From the NCBI GenBank assembly GCA_947085035.1, contig CAMTUW010000001.1, positions 1 to 64,000 of the forward strand: a stretch of DNA of 64,000 nt, written 5' to 3'. A program made the translations under genes and the position numbers. The notes below the pieces were generated by a model that made no database searches, was not told the origin of the DNA, and worked only from the letters and a program-made list of their open reading frames with translations. Every line of letters starts with the position of its first letter. Position 1 is the stretch's first letter. The DNA is from CAMTUW01 sp947085035 (GTDB lineage Bacteria > Actinomycetota > Coriobacteriia > Anaerosomatales > PHET01). Shown here piece after piece: positions 15,384 through 24,006 of the stretch.

Positions 15384-18300
15384 GTGAGCGGCTTCCGGTC
15401 ACTTGACATACGGATTGACTACTCGGGACCCGGCCACGAGATTCTCAACGATTTTGTATTGCCGGTGCTTGAAGAGTCGATTTCGTACGACCGCATCACG
15501 AGCTTCTTTACTACGGATTCCCTCGTATCGATAGCCAACGGGCTCAATCGGCTCTACGAGCATCGTGGCGTGATGAGGCTCGTCATCGGACTCCACGACG
15601 TTCCGATCGACCTCGCTGCGGCTGCCGGTGCGGACGATGCGCTGATTGCCGAGGTCGACCGCGTGCGGCGGCGGCTATTGGCGGAGCTGTCCAAGTTGAG
15701 CGACGAACTATCGCGCGATCGCATGGCTACCCTTGCCTGGATGATGCGCGACGGCTTCCTCGAGGTTCGCGTAGCCGCTGTCGTCGGCGCCGCACCGGGG
15801 ATCTTCCACAACAAGGCCATGGTCTTCCACGACGCGGTCGGCGCTGTCATCGCCGCGGTCGGAAGCCCGAACGAGACCTCCCGTGGATTGGGCGGGAACT
15901 TCGAACACCTGACGGTCTTCAGCTCTTGGGACTCGCGCCGGTACACCGATGCACAGGAGCGGTTCTTCGAGGACCTCTGGGCGGGCACGCTCGACGGCGT
16001 GTCTCTAGTTCACCTCGACCGAGAGTTCGCCTCTGAGATCCTGGAATCCCTCGGGAGCGAACATGCTCGACCCACGCCGCCCGCATCCGAAGCTGACGCC
16101 GGATTGACCTTGGGCGATGTGGTCGATGCGGCCACATCCATGCCGGCGTTCTCGTTGGTCTCGGGAAACCATACGGCCCTCTACCCACATCAGGAGCGCG
16201 CCTACTTGGACGCGTTATCACGATGGCCCGTCAGAGTCCTACTCGCTGATGAGGTAGGGCTGGGAAAGACGTTCGAGGCCGGCGCCATCATCAGTTTCAT
16301 GACCCGCTTCTCTGGCGTCGAGAGCGTGATCATTCTCGCCCCCAAGGCCGTCGTTGGACAGTGGCAAGGCGAGCTGAAGGACCATTTCGGTGTCGATTCA
16401 TGGGTGTACGACTCCGGACGCCGCGCCTATCTCTCGTCGGAGGGTTCGGTGAGGCCACTCCATTACGGCGAGTCACCCGTGGGCCCCAGGCGACCGCAGG
16501 TATGCATCATCTCGGCCCAATTCGCCCGGGGGCAGGGAGCGCACATCTTCGACGAAACCGCTCAGATGCCTGACCTCCTCGTCGTTGACGAGGCGCACTC
16601 CGCTCGTGTGAGACCCGATCTCTCCGGCGCAATCAAGCCGACTCTCATGTGGCGGATGCTAGACGAGATCACCCGGAAGATACCTCACGTCATCTTCGCG
16701 ACGGCTACTCCAATGCAGGTACATTGGCGCGAGTATCACGCGCTGCTGCGTCTGCTAGGGCTCCCGGCCGCATGGAGGAAGCCCGGGAACTACGAGCATA
16801 GTCTTCGACTAGTGGCTCAAGACCAATGCCCAAGCTCACTGAACGAGGGTGCCCTAGCTGCTCACTTGATTCTCAGCTCCCTCGCGGAAATGGCTCCCTC
16901 ATTCGACCGCCTATCGCCCGATGAGACGGCTCACATTGCGTCGCTCGAGTCAGTTCAAGCAGATACTGCGGACCTCGCGGAGTGCGCGCTGAGGAGCTGG
17001 GAACTCACGCGGAGCTGCCTGGTGCGACTCCACCCTGCCCAGCTCCTGACCGTCAGGAACACGCGCGGCTCGCTGGAGAAGGTCGGCTACAAGTTTCCCG
17101 AGCGAATCCTGGATGCGCCGGCCCTGCGGGTGCCACCTGAGATACGCACCTTCTACCTGGACATCGACGACTACCTCTCGAGCTCGTACTTCGAGGTCGA
17201 ACGGGCGCTCTACCCCAACCGGAAGTTCAACGTGGGCTTCGTCAAGTGCGGCTACCAGCAGCGCTTGGCCTCATCCCTCGCCGCGTGCCAGTTGAGCCTG
17301 CAGCGGAGGCGAGCGGGACTCGAGCAGTTGACGCAGAGCATGGTCGGCCTGACGGAGTTCCTCGGTCTCACGCTCGACCAAGCAGAGGACCCTGAGATTG
17401 TAGATGAGTCCCTGCCGAACCTGACGCCCCCCGAAGAAGGTACATTCGACTCTGTGGAAGTCGGCAGGCGTGCTCGAGTGGAAGCCCAGTACATCGATGG
17501 CCTGCTCGGCAGACTCCACGCGATTCTCGACGGCGGGCCGGATCCAAAGCTCGAGGAGACCGTGAGCATCGTCCGTCGAGCCATTGAGCGTGGCGATCAG
17601 GTGCTTGTGTTCTCTCGCTACACAGACACCCTCGAGGCGGTCGTAGATTCGTTCCTCATGAGTGGCCCGTCTGCGGGCTATGGCGTGTTCACTGGGGAGC
17701 GAGCCTCATTGGACATCGGTACTGGTGTCGTGTCTGCCGACCGTTTGACGATTCGTCAGGCCCTAGCGAGTGGCGCCGCACGAGTCATCTTCTGCTCTGA
17801 CGCCGCATCTGAAGGTCTCAACCTGCAGTCCGCCCGCGTGCTGATCAATGTCGATGTGCCGTGGAACCCTGCTCGCCTCGAACAGAGAATCGGTCGAATC
17901 GCTCGCTTGGGACAGAAAGCGTCCACGGTCGAAATCTTCAACATTTGGTATCCAGACAGCATCGAAGCACGAATGTACCAACGGCTCCACGCTCGCAAGG
18001 AACTCTACGAGTTGGCTGTTGGCGAGTTCCCAGACGTGATCGGCGATTCCATTCGGGCCGAGGTGGCGACGCGGCTCGGTGACCCCCGGACGGCCGATGA
18101 CCCCATTGCCCAGCTGAAGCGCCTCCGGAATGAATCGCAGGTCACTGCCCTGACGCGTCTCTGGTCTCGTGAGGTTCCCTCGCAGACGATGACGGGGCGC
18201 TTCCGGGAGTCCCTCGCTCAACTTCTCTGCACACTTGCGCAAGCACGCGGGCAGGAATGCTCCGGCCAAGATGGCTCGTATTACCTTGTCGCCAACGGGA

Positions 18301-18677
18301 AGCGCATGGCCCTCGAGGTGGAGCCCGGCTCGAACGGAGTCGCCTCGTTGCAGTGTGAGGCTGTCGACTCATTTCGTTCGGAGAGCGCTCCGCATGCGGG
18401 CGATATCAGCATTGCTCTGACAAGCGAGGAATCGCCAGCCGCTCTTGCCGCGGGGCCCGGCCCAGGTGACTTGGTCAGACCAGTGGATCTGCCCGCCCTG
18501 TTGCGACGAATCCTCGGTATCACGCCCGACGCCCCACTTGGTGCGGGCGACGAACGGCCGCTCTGGCTTCCGTCACCGGTGGCGCTCACGATTCCGCTCG
18601 AGGGGGAGTGTGTCGTCGAACCGGCGCCGGCATACTGGCCGCCTGTCTCGCGCCGACCGCTCGTACGGACTGACTAG
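15384..18677 (+). CDS. PLD (HKD)-SNF2 helicase fusion
   Basis: Length 1097 residues from a GTG. The N-terminal ~210 residues form a phospholipase-D-like domain: FHNKAMVFHD (HxK at 142-144) followed by GSPNETSRGLGGNFEHL, the HKD half-site context. A SNF2-type SF2 helicase follows with ADEVGLGKTFEAG (289-301), IILAPKAVVGQW, VVDEAHS (401-406), FATATPMQ, CSDAASEGLNLQ and motif VI QRIGRIARLGQ (834-844). The C-terminal ~200 residues are unassigned. It couples ATP-driven DNA translocation to a possible PLD nuclease. Only one HKD half is seen, so a dimeric active site would be needed. It is the large motor of the restriction-like operon and looks intact. Confidence 0.88.
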   Translation: MSGFRSLDIRIDYSGPGHEILNDFVLPVLEESISYDRITSFFTTDSLVSIANGLNRLYEHRGVMRLVIGLHDVPIDLAAAAGADDALIAEVDRVRRRLLAELSKLSDELSRDRMATLAWMMRDGFLEVRVAAVVGAAPGIFHNKAMVFHDAVGAVIAAVGSPNETSRGLGGNFEHLTVFSSWDSRRYTDAQERFFEDLWAGTLDGVSLVHLDREFASEILESLGSEHARPTPPASEADAGLTLGDVVDAATSMPAFSLVSGNHTALYPHQERAYLDALSRWPVRVLLADEVGLGKTFEAGAIISFMTRFSGVESVIILAPKAVVGQWQGELKDHFGVDSWVYDSGRRAYLSSEGSVRPLHYGESPVGPRRPQVCIISAQFARGQGAHIFDETAQMPDLLVVDEAHSARVRPDLSGAIKPTLMWRMLDEITRKIPHVIFATATPMQVHWREYHALLRLLGLPAAWRKPGNYEHSLRLVAQDQCPSSLNEGALAAHLILSSLAEMAPSFDRLSPDETAHIASLESVQADTADLAECALRSWELTRSCLVRLHPAQLLTVRNTRGSLEKVGYKFPERILDAPALRVPPEIRTFYLDIDDYLSSSYFEVERALYPNRKFNVGFVKCGYQQRLASSLAACQLSLQRRRAGLEQLTQSMVGLTEFLGLTLDQAEDPEIVDESLPNLTPPEEGTFDSVEVGRRARVEAQYIDGLLGRLHAILDGGPDPKLEETVSIVRRAIERGDQVLVFSRYTDTLEAVVDSFLMSGPSAGYGVFTGERASLDIGTGVVSADRLTIRQALASGAARVIFCSDAASEGLNLQSARVLINVDVPWNPARLEQRIGRIARLGQKASTVEIFNIWYPDSIEARMYQRLHARKELYELAVGEFPDVIGDSIRAEVATRLGDPRTADDPIAQLKRLRNESQVTALTRLWSREVPSQTMTGRFRESLAQLLCTLAQARGQECSGQDGSYYLVANGKRMALEVEPGSNGVASLQCEAVDSFRSESAPHAGDISIALTSEESPAALAAGPGPGDLVRPVDLPALLRRILGITPDAPLGAGDERPLWLPSPVALTIPLEGECVVEPAPAYWPPVSRRPLVRTD

Positions 18678-18687
18678 GAGGAACCGC

Positions 18688-19263
18688 ATGCGAGTTACTC
18701 TCCAAGCGCCGCCATGGGGAACCACCCAGCCATCGCCAGAGCTACAGAGCGCCATCGCGTTGCTCGCAGATGATGTATGGAGTGAAACCGCTGTGCGCTT
18801 CCACGCGGACAGAGCGGCCAAGCTCCGTCGCGCGCGTCGAGCACCCAAGGGGATGCAGTCTGAGCTCAACCGAGTCATCAGCGAACGCTTCGCGGCGGGT
18901 GGCTGGATTGGAGGCGACGGGCGATTCGCCAAGGAGCGCACCTGGATTCGAATCACATTCCGACACCAGATGAGCTTGGGGTCGGACCTCATTGACGCGA
19001 TAAAGATGTGCAAGAAGGAGCGATACGAGCTTGCGGTCATCCTGGCTGCCGACGCGAAGACCCTTCGGCTCATCTCACCCAATGATGCCCCTGCGCTCGT
19101 GTCGTTCGAGAAACTCAGGATTGCGGTCGCGGACCTTGAGGGGGTGACGGACATCCCGTTGCTCATCGGGTGTCTAACGCCACAATCAATGCCGTCATCG
19201 GATGTGGCCCGCGCTCTGCAGAAAGGACGCCCACGAGACGTGACCGTGCCCTTCACTGACTGA
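18688..19263 (+). CDS. Candidate restriction endonuclease subunit
   Basis: A 191-residue protein with a perfect AGGAGG seven bases before the ATG, 10 bp after the helicase. Seen: ELNRVISERFAAGGWIGGDG, TWIRITFRHQMSLGSDLIDA, MCKKERYELAVILAADAKTL. The layout resembles small type II enzymes of the BglII/BstYI-like PD-(D/E)XK group, in which a strand ending in acidic residues precedes a helix and a hydrophobic strand. A canonical ExK is not obvious, so catalysis is uncertain. The position between helicase and methyltransferase supports a restriction role. An alternative is a non-catalytic specificity subunit. Confidence 0.55.
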   Translation: MRVTLQAPPWGTTQPSPELQSAIALLADDVWSETAVRFHADRAAKLRRARRAPKGMQSELNRVISERFAAGGWIGGDGRFAKERTWIRITFRHQMSLGSDLIDAIKMCKKERYELAVILAADAKTLRLISPNDAPALVSFEKLRIAVADLEGVTDIPLLIGCLTPQSMPSSDVARALQKGRPRDVTVPFTD

Positions 19264-19348
19264 GCGGCCACGGCCAGATCTTGTCTTCGCTCCACCGATC
19301 AAATACCCTCAATGCGCATGTCGTCCACCGAAACGAGAGCACTCGAAG

Positions 19349-20671
19349 TTGAAGCCTGACAAGCAGAACTCATCGTCTCCAACCCTGAATGCCATTGAGC
19401 TCTTCGCCGGAGTCGGTGGTTTTCGCCTTGGCCTTGAGGAAGCTGGGTGGAACGTCGTATGGAGCAACCAGTGGGAACCTGGCGTGCGCATGGACAAGCA
19501 ACATGCGTCCAAGTGCTACGTCGCCCACTTCGGGAGTGAAGGGCATACATGCGAGGACATCTCTGTGGTTGTCGAGCGCCTCAAGAAGGACAAGCGAGCG
19601 GTTCCTGACCATTCTCTCTTGGTTGGGGGCTTCCCTTGCCAAGACTATTCGGTCGCCAAACCGCTCTCGCAGGCGATGGGTATCGAGGGCAAGAAGGGCG
19701 TGCTCTGGTGGTCAATCTACGAAATCCTCAAGGCCAAGCAACCTTCCTTCGTGCTGTTGGAGAACGTTGACAGACTGCTCAAGTCCCCTTCGACTCAGAG
19801 AGGCCGTGACTTCGCGGTCATCCTCTCCTGCCTTGCCCAGCTTGGCTATGTAGCCGAGTGGAGAGTGGTCAACGCCGCCAACTATGGATTCCCGCAACGC
19901 CGTCGCCGGGTCTTCATCTACGCGCATCTGTTGATCGAGCACGGCTTCCGGTGGAGGCCTGTCCAGAGAATCTACGAGACTGGCGTGTTCGCTCGGGCCC
20001 TCACAGTCTCAAGCGAGAACCATGAGGACGAACTGCGGGCCGAAGAGTTCTCGCCGATTGAGCGCGATCGCGAGTTGCACGCCGACCCCTACGTCGTATC
20101 CGCGCAGTTCGGCAGAGACGAGAAGCGCTCCTTCTTCAGGAACGCCGGAGTCATGATGGAGGGCAAGGTCTGGACCCGGGAAGTCTGCCCTGTGTGTGAG
20201 CCTGGGCCGAGCTTGGGCGACATAGTGGCTGAGACCGGCCCGGTCCCGGAGGAGTTCTTCATCTCGCCCGACCGCGAGGGCAAGTGGAAGGAGCTCAAGG
20301 GCAGAAAGGCACTCAAGCGAATCGATCCGAAGACTCAGTTCGAGTACACCTACTCCGAGGGCAAGATGCGCTTTCCAGACGCACCCGAACTCCCCTCGCG
20401 AACGATTCTCACCGGCGAGGGCGGGGTTTCTCCATCACGATTCAAGCACGCGGTAGCAGACCCAGTCTCAGGCCGGCTTCGGCGACTCACACCGGAGGAG
20501 CTTGAGGCACTGAACGGGTTTGAGCGCGGGTGGACACGCACCGGCATGCCAGTTGGTCGCCGCGCATTCATGATGGGGAACGCTCTTGTAGTGGGCGTCG
20601 TCAGGCGAATCGCGGAGCAGATAGTTGCTGAAGCCCACGAATACGCGAAAGTCCAGCCCCCACAGGAGTGA
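19349..20671 (+). CDS. dcm: DNA (cytosine-5-)-methyltransferase
   Basis: Length 440 residues with all core C5-MTase motifs: I (ELFAGVGGFRLGLEEAGW), IV (LVGGFPCQDYSVA, catalytic Cys), VI (LLENVDRLL), VIII (NYGFPQRRRRVFIYA), and X (GNALVVGVVRRIAEQ). A long segment between VIII and X (residues ~200-370) is the target-recognition region and includes a CPVCEPGPSLGD stretch. The start is TTG, the only usable codon in frame before motif I; its Shine-Dalgarno is weak. An 85-bp gap separates it from the endonuclease candidate. It presumably protects host sites and is overlapped by vsr as GTGA. Confidence 0.92.
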   Translation: MKPDKQNSSSPTLNAIELFAGVGGFRLGLEEAGWNVVWSNQWEPGVRMDKQHASKCYVAHFGSEGHTCEDISVVVERLKKDKRAVPDHSLLVGGFPCQDYSVAKPLSQAMGIEGKKGVLWWSIYEILKAKQPSFVLLENVDRLLKSPSTQRGRDFAVILSCLAQLGYVAEWRVVNAANYGFPQRRRRVFIYAHLLIEHGFRWRPVQRIYETGVFARALTVSSENHEDELRAEEFSPIERDRELHADPYVVSAQFGRDEKRSFFRNAGVMMEGKVWTREVCPVCEPGPSLGDIVAETGPVPEEFFISPDREGKWKELKGRKALKRIDPKTQFEYTYSEGKMRFPDAPELPSRTILTGEGGVSPSRFKHAVADPVSGRLRRLTPEELEALNGFERGWTRTGMPVGRRAFMMGNALVVGVVRRIAEQIVAEAHEYAKVQPPQE

Positions 20672-21120
20672 CCGAGATGGCATCATTGCCTGCGCCTCCA
20701 CCCGCCTCATCGCCTGCCGCGCGCAAGACGATGCAAGGGAATCGTGGGAAGAACACAGGACCCGAACTCGAGTTGCGCAGAATGCTCCGCGAAGCGGGGT
20801 ATCCTGGGTACCGGCTCCACTGGAAGAACGCGCCTGGGCATCCAGACATCGCGTACCCGGGTCGCAAGGTGGCCATCTTCGTGAACGGCTGCTTCTGGCA
20901 CCGCTGCCCGAACTGCAACCCGCCAGCGCCGAGGGCGAACTCCGCGTTCTGGTCCGCGAAGTTCAACGCCAACAAGGAGCGCGATGCACGCAAGACCGCT
21001 CAACTAGAAGCTGGGGGCTGGACGGTCATTACGGTCTGGGAGTGTCAGCTCAGGCAAGGCCCAAGCGGCCCGCCACCCGAAGTCCTCGAAGCTCTCCGGA
21101 ATCCCAAGGGCTCAGACTGA
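20668..21120 (+). CDS. vsr: Very-short-patch repair endonuclease Vsr
   Basis: Length 150 residues. Vsr-family signatures: RGKNTGPELELRRMLREAGY, LHWKNAPGHPDIAYPGRKVA with the catalytic Asp, and IFVNGCFWHRCPNC with Cys/His zinc ligands. These are followed by WSAKFNANKERDARKTAQLE and GWTVITVWECQL. It nicks T:G mismatches that arise when 5-methylcytosine deaminates, so it is the natural companion of the upstream methyltransferase. The GTG start overlaps the dcm stop (GTGA); an ATG nine bases downstream is an alternative. Confidence 0.92.
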   Translation: MTEMASLPAPPPASSPAARKTMQGNRGKNTGPELELRRMLREAGYPGYRLHWKNAPGHPDIAYPGRKVAIFVNGCFWHRCPNCNPPAPRANSAFWSAKFNANKERDARKTAQLEAGGWTVITVWECQLRQGPSGPPPEVLEALRNPKGSD

Positions 21121-21482
21121 GCGCCCTCTCTATCTGCCCTACTGGGGCCTTGGCCAATTCCCCTCGCAGCGCTCGCGCCAAGCGCCCCCCGGTTCGATAC
21201 CCTCCGACTACCGATGGCCAGGCGGAGAGATGGGCGTTGAGGGCCAGAGCAGACGCGAGCGACCCACGAGCCATTCTGCGGCAACGTGCTCGCTAGCTGA
21301 TCCCTCGCGATACAGGCTCGGGTCAGAAACGTTCTCCCCTGCATTGCGATCGCGCCCCATGCGCCTTCACTGCCCTCAATGTAGTCCATCGGGTAGACCC
21401 AGCCGACGAAGGCACCGTCGTCGGCCTTGACCTTGAAGCCGTTTGAATCCTCATAGGTGCCAATCGAGTAGTTGCTCGCCAT
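21045..21482 (-). CDS. Hypothetical protein, convergent with vsr
   Basis: Up to 145 residues from ATG 21482, preceded by GGGGAGG. The first ~60 residues look like a real small protein (YSIGTYEDSNGFKVKADDGA, FVGWVYPMDYIEGSEGAWGA). The rest is low-complexity and overlaps the 3' end of vsr, suggesting a frameshifted or readthrough tail. No family recognised. It is the last gene of a leftward trio with the 97-residue protein and DUF3883. Confidence 0.5.
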   Translation of the reverse strand: MASNYSIGTYEDSNGFKVKADDGAFVGWVYPMDYIEGSEGAWGAIAMQGRTFLTRACIARDQLASTLPQNGSWVARVCSGPQRPSLRLAIGSRRVSNRGALGASAARGIGQGPSRADREGAQSEPLGFRRASRTSGGGPLGPCLS

Positions 21483-21518
21483 GCTGCCTCCCCTACAACA
21501 GAAGTGTTGCCGGTGATG

Positions 21519-21812
21519 CTACTCGGCACCTCTGACATCGGTGTAGGACTCTGCCCAAGGAAGTTGACTCGCTCGCAAGCTCAGCCGTGGCGAGCCCATC
21601 GGCGCAATCGCGTCGCTCCCTAGTCGAACGCGTTGCATCACCGGCTGAACGGTGACCATCGTCTCGTCGCCGACCTCGTAGAGGTCAGACAGGCCCTCGT
21701 CACGCGCGAACCGGACGCTGACCACATCTCCTTGTTCCGATGCCATCGTCACCGTTGTGCCCGTTGGCTCGGTGGCCTTTGCCACCACATACATGAGCAG
21801 TTCCGACTCCAT
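21519..21812 (-). CDS. Hypothetical small protein downstream of DUF3883 gene
   Basis: Length 97 residues. The ATG lies 4 bp after the DUF3883 stop with TAAGG spanning the junction, implying translational coupling. It has a beta-rich sequence (ELLMYVVAKATEPTGTTVTM, GDVVSVRFARDEGLSDLYEV) and no signal peptide or known motif. Likely a partner of the DUF3883 nuclease-like protein, by position only. Confidence 0.55.
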   Translation of the reverse strand: MESELLMYVVAKATEPTGTTVTMASEQGDVVSVRFARDEGLSDLYEVGDETMVTVQPVMQRVRLGSDAIAPMGSPRLSLRASQLPWAESYTDVRGAE

Positions 21813-21816
21813 CGCC

Positions 21817-22665
21817 TTACCCGACTCTCGCGGAGTACTGCACCGGCTCCAACACGCACGCCTGGTCTATCGGTCCCCGCAACGCGTAGAGGCGAGGATC
21901 GACCCGGAAGTCGAACACACGGTACAGGTGATACTCGCGCGGACTCGCCTTGGAGACGAGCAACTCGTTCCGCGACACATAGAACGGCGTCTGCTTGCCA
22001 TACGCGGTCGTCTTGACCTCGATGAACTTGTCGGACCCATCCTCATCGAACGACCGAACATCGAATCCGAGTCCATCGCCCTTGGTGACCGCCACGTGCT
22101 CGACGCGGTCGACGAAGCGATCGCAACCAAGACGCGTTAGCCAGGCACGCTCGAAATCAACGACGAACTCCTCGCCCAAACGCCCCAACGCGGCATTTCG
22201 CGCCTCTCGCTCCAAATAGTTCACGGGCGATCGAACCCGCCCGAGGATGTCAGCCACTTCTCGACTCGTCGTGTGGGCGGCCTCCGTGGGTAGCGGAGGA
22301 TCTTCAAGCCGTATCAGAAAGTCGGTAAGGGAAGCCCTCTGCGCCGGCGCTTCCACCGAAGCCTGCACAGCCTGCGTCAGCCCCTCGGCACTCTCAGGGC
22401 GCTCTGCTACAACTTCGGCGAGTAGGCGTTGGAAGTTGTACAGCGGCTTGTAGCCCTTGATGAACGGGTAGCCGAGCTGCACGAGTGCCGCGCTGATGTT
22501 CGAGTGCTTGCGCTCAATTGAGCCCTCGCTCCGGTTGCTCAGCTTGCCCATCAGGCGTCGCCGGTGTTCCGCTTTGCTGTATGGCTCGTTGCGAAGTTCG
22601 AGAATCAGCATCTCGAAGTAGTCGGGCACCGCCGCATCGACCTCGCCACGCGACCAGACCGCCAT
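21817..22665 (-). CDS. DUF3883 PD-(D/E)XK-like protein
   Basis: Length 282 residues; the start at 22665 is supported by GAGGGGAG. The N-terminal half is helical (YFEMLILELRNEPYSKAEHR, SNISAALVQLGYPFIKGYKP), a region often paired with DUF3883. The C-terminal DUF3883 domain has GLGFDVRSFDEDGSDKFIEV followed by KTT, giving the D...EVK pattern of PD-(D/E)XK nucleases, then YVSRNELLVSK and YHLYRVFDFR. DUF3883 proteins are frequent in defence islands. It is convergent with the restriction-like operon, so it is probably a separate accessory module. Confidence 0.8.
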   Translation of the reverse strand: MAVWSRGEVDAAVPDYFEMLILELRNEPYSKAEHRRRLMGKLSNRSEGSIERKHSNISAALVQLGYPFIKGYKPLYNFQRLLAEVVAERPESAEGLTQAVQASVEAPAQRASLTDFLIRLEDPPLPTEAAHTTSREVADILGRVRSPVNYLEREARNAALGRLGEEFVVDFERAWLTRLGCDRFVDRVEHVAVTKGDGLGFDVRSFDEDGSDKFIEVKTTAYGKQTPFYVSRNELLVSKASPREYHLYRVFDFRVDPRLYALRGPIDQACVLEPVQYSARVG

Positions 22666-22945
22666 CGCCGCTCCCCTCACCCGGTGTGCTCTCAGGATTG
22701 TAGCGCTGTGCGCTGACACTACCCGACTGGCACTGTCAGACCGATCCCGCATCATGCGCATTCCGGCCCGGCGGCAGAGGGGATACGAGGTATGGCCTCC
22801 GACATCCAGCTCATCCACGTGGTCATGTGGGAACCCACAGACCCGCACGATTCAACGCCGAGGTCGTGTTCGCAGGCGCAGCACGATGACTTCCCCTCGG
22901 GCAACCCACCCGAAGATCGCATGCCTCCGCCAGCGCCACGCCGAG

Positions 22946-23503
22946 CTATGAGTCCGCCCCGAGTAGCGAAGCGACATTCGAGCAGTACCCCGGGGCGTGC
23001 AATGCTACTAGATCGAGGAATTCGCCTGCTGAAAGCCGTGGATTCTTGAGGCTCGAAGCTGCGTGCCGGACAACCCTGATCATCGCCGCAGGGTCCTCGC
23101 GCAGCAGCTGAAGCAAGAACTGGTCGGGCGTCATGACCATCGCCCGGGTGTGGACATCCACAATCGATTGGGGGAAATGGCGGACGTTCAATGTGACGAT
23201 TGTTGACGCGTGGCCGGCCATGGCGGCCGCTACGACATGCGAGTCGTCCGGATCCGGCAGTTGCATCGCCACACGATCTGTTTCAACGTCAGCCTCGGGA
23301 AACGCCGCAGACATCAAGTCCTGAAGACGAACCAGTCTCTCCCGCGGGATGTCCGGCCGGTTCCTCGAGAGCGCGGAGAACATCTCGGCAAGGATTCGCT
23401 CAGACCAGATCGGCGAGAAGAACCTCGCCTCAGCAGCGCGCAAGAGGATGTCCCTGAGCGCAGCCGGGTATAGGACGCACGCGTCTAGTACGACGCGCTG
23501 CAT
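22946..23503 (-). CDS. PIN-domain toxin with C-terminal extension
   Basis: Length 185 residues. The N-terminal PIN domain has the acidic residues in VVLDACVLYPAALRDILLRA, AEMFSALSRNRPDIPRERL, and LPDPDDSHVVAAAMAGHAST followed by VTLNVRHFP. About 55 C-terminal residues form a helical extension seen in this PIN subgroup. The ATG overlaps the stop of the upstream helix-turn-helix antitoxin by one base (TGATG). Ribonuclease toxin by family. Confidence 0.85.
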   Translation of the reverse strand: MQRVVLDACVLYPAALRDILLRAAEARFFSPIWSERILAEMFSALSRNRPDIPRERLVRLQDLMSAAFPEADVETDRVAMQLPDPDDSHVVAAAMAGHASTIVTLNVRHFPQSIVDVHTRAMVMTPDQFLLQLLREDPAAMIRVVRHAASSLKNPRLSAGEFLDLVALHAPGYCSNVASLLGADS

Positions 23504-23916
23504 CAGTACATCCCGAGGTCCTGCGACTCGGCGGCCAATCCGTCAAGTGCAGCGCGACGAAGCGCATCACGATCGCGCCTATAGGTGATGACATCGCCAA
23601 CATCCAATCGCCGATGGGTGCCTACCTTGTAGTGCGGAATCTCGCCCGCGTCGAGCATCTTGATCAAGTGCGGGCGTGACACGCCAAGAATGTCGGCGGC
23701 CTCTTGCGTGGTCAGGTCGTGTGCTACCACAACGAGCGTCGCATCCCCGCCTTCGGCGACGATCGACAGCGCCTCCTCTGCGATGCGATATACCTGCTCC
23801 GGCGCCTCTGACTCGACACCGCGCGCGTCGGTCACCGTGACCCGCACGGTGCCTACCATGGCAACGCCGGGATGGTCCACAGCTGAGCTGTCGCCCTGTC
23901 GGGCATCATGCGTCAT
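23503..23916 (-). CDS. Excisionase-type HTH antitoxin
   Basis: Length 137 residues from ATG 23916 with GGGAGGT upstream. The C-terminal half has a MerR/excisionase-like winged helix: LTTQEAADILGVSRPHLIKM, LDAGEIPHYKVGTHRRLDVG, DVITYRRDRDALRRAALDGL. The N-terminal half is less conserved. It pairs with the overlapping PIN toxin and is expected to bind its own promoter, where an array of 9-bp repeats lies. Confidence 0.82.
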   Translation of the reverse strand: MTHDARQGDSSAVDHPGVAMVGTVRVTVTDARGVESEAPEQVYRIAEEALSIVAEGGDATLVVVAHDLTTQEAADILGVSRPHLIKMLDAGEIPHYKVGTHRRLDVGDVITYRRDRDALRRAALDGLAAESQDLGMY

Positions 23917-23939
23917 TCGCTCACCTCCCATGGAAATCA

Positions 23940-23975
23940 CATTCGCATCATACGCAATATTCGCAATATTCGCAA
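23940..23975. promoter_or_regulatory. Four tandem 9-bp repeats upstream of the HTH/PIN module
   Basis: Read on the minus strand the 36 bp are four consecutive 9-mers: TTGCGAATA, TTGCGAATA, TTGCGTATG, ATGCGAATG. They lie 24 bp upstream of the antitoxin ATG and in the divergent interval to the rightward Phd-like gene. This is the probable operator for the HTH antitoxin. Confidence 0.65.
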
Positions 23976-24006
23976 CTGCTCAAAGATCTCAGGCGTCACA
24001 CCACTC

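Noticed and set aside
13252..21120. Assignment to DISARM or BREX
   Set aside because: A helicase, PLD and C5-methyltransferase recall DISARM, but DrmA/DrmB-type proteins are absent and a GHKL ATPase and Vsr are present; BREX markers (PglZ, BrxC) are missing.
22666..22945. Possible small gene between DUF3883 and the PIN toxin
   Set aside because: Open frames on the plus strand here have no Shine-Dalgarno and Pro/Arg-rich noise-like sequence.
23940..23975. Plasmid or phage origin (iterons)
   Set aside because: No replication initiator gene or AT-rich melting region is near; position fits a TA operator better.
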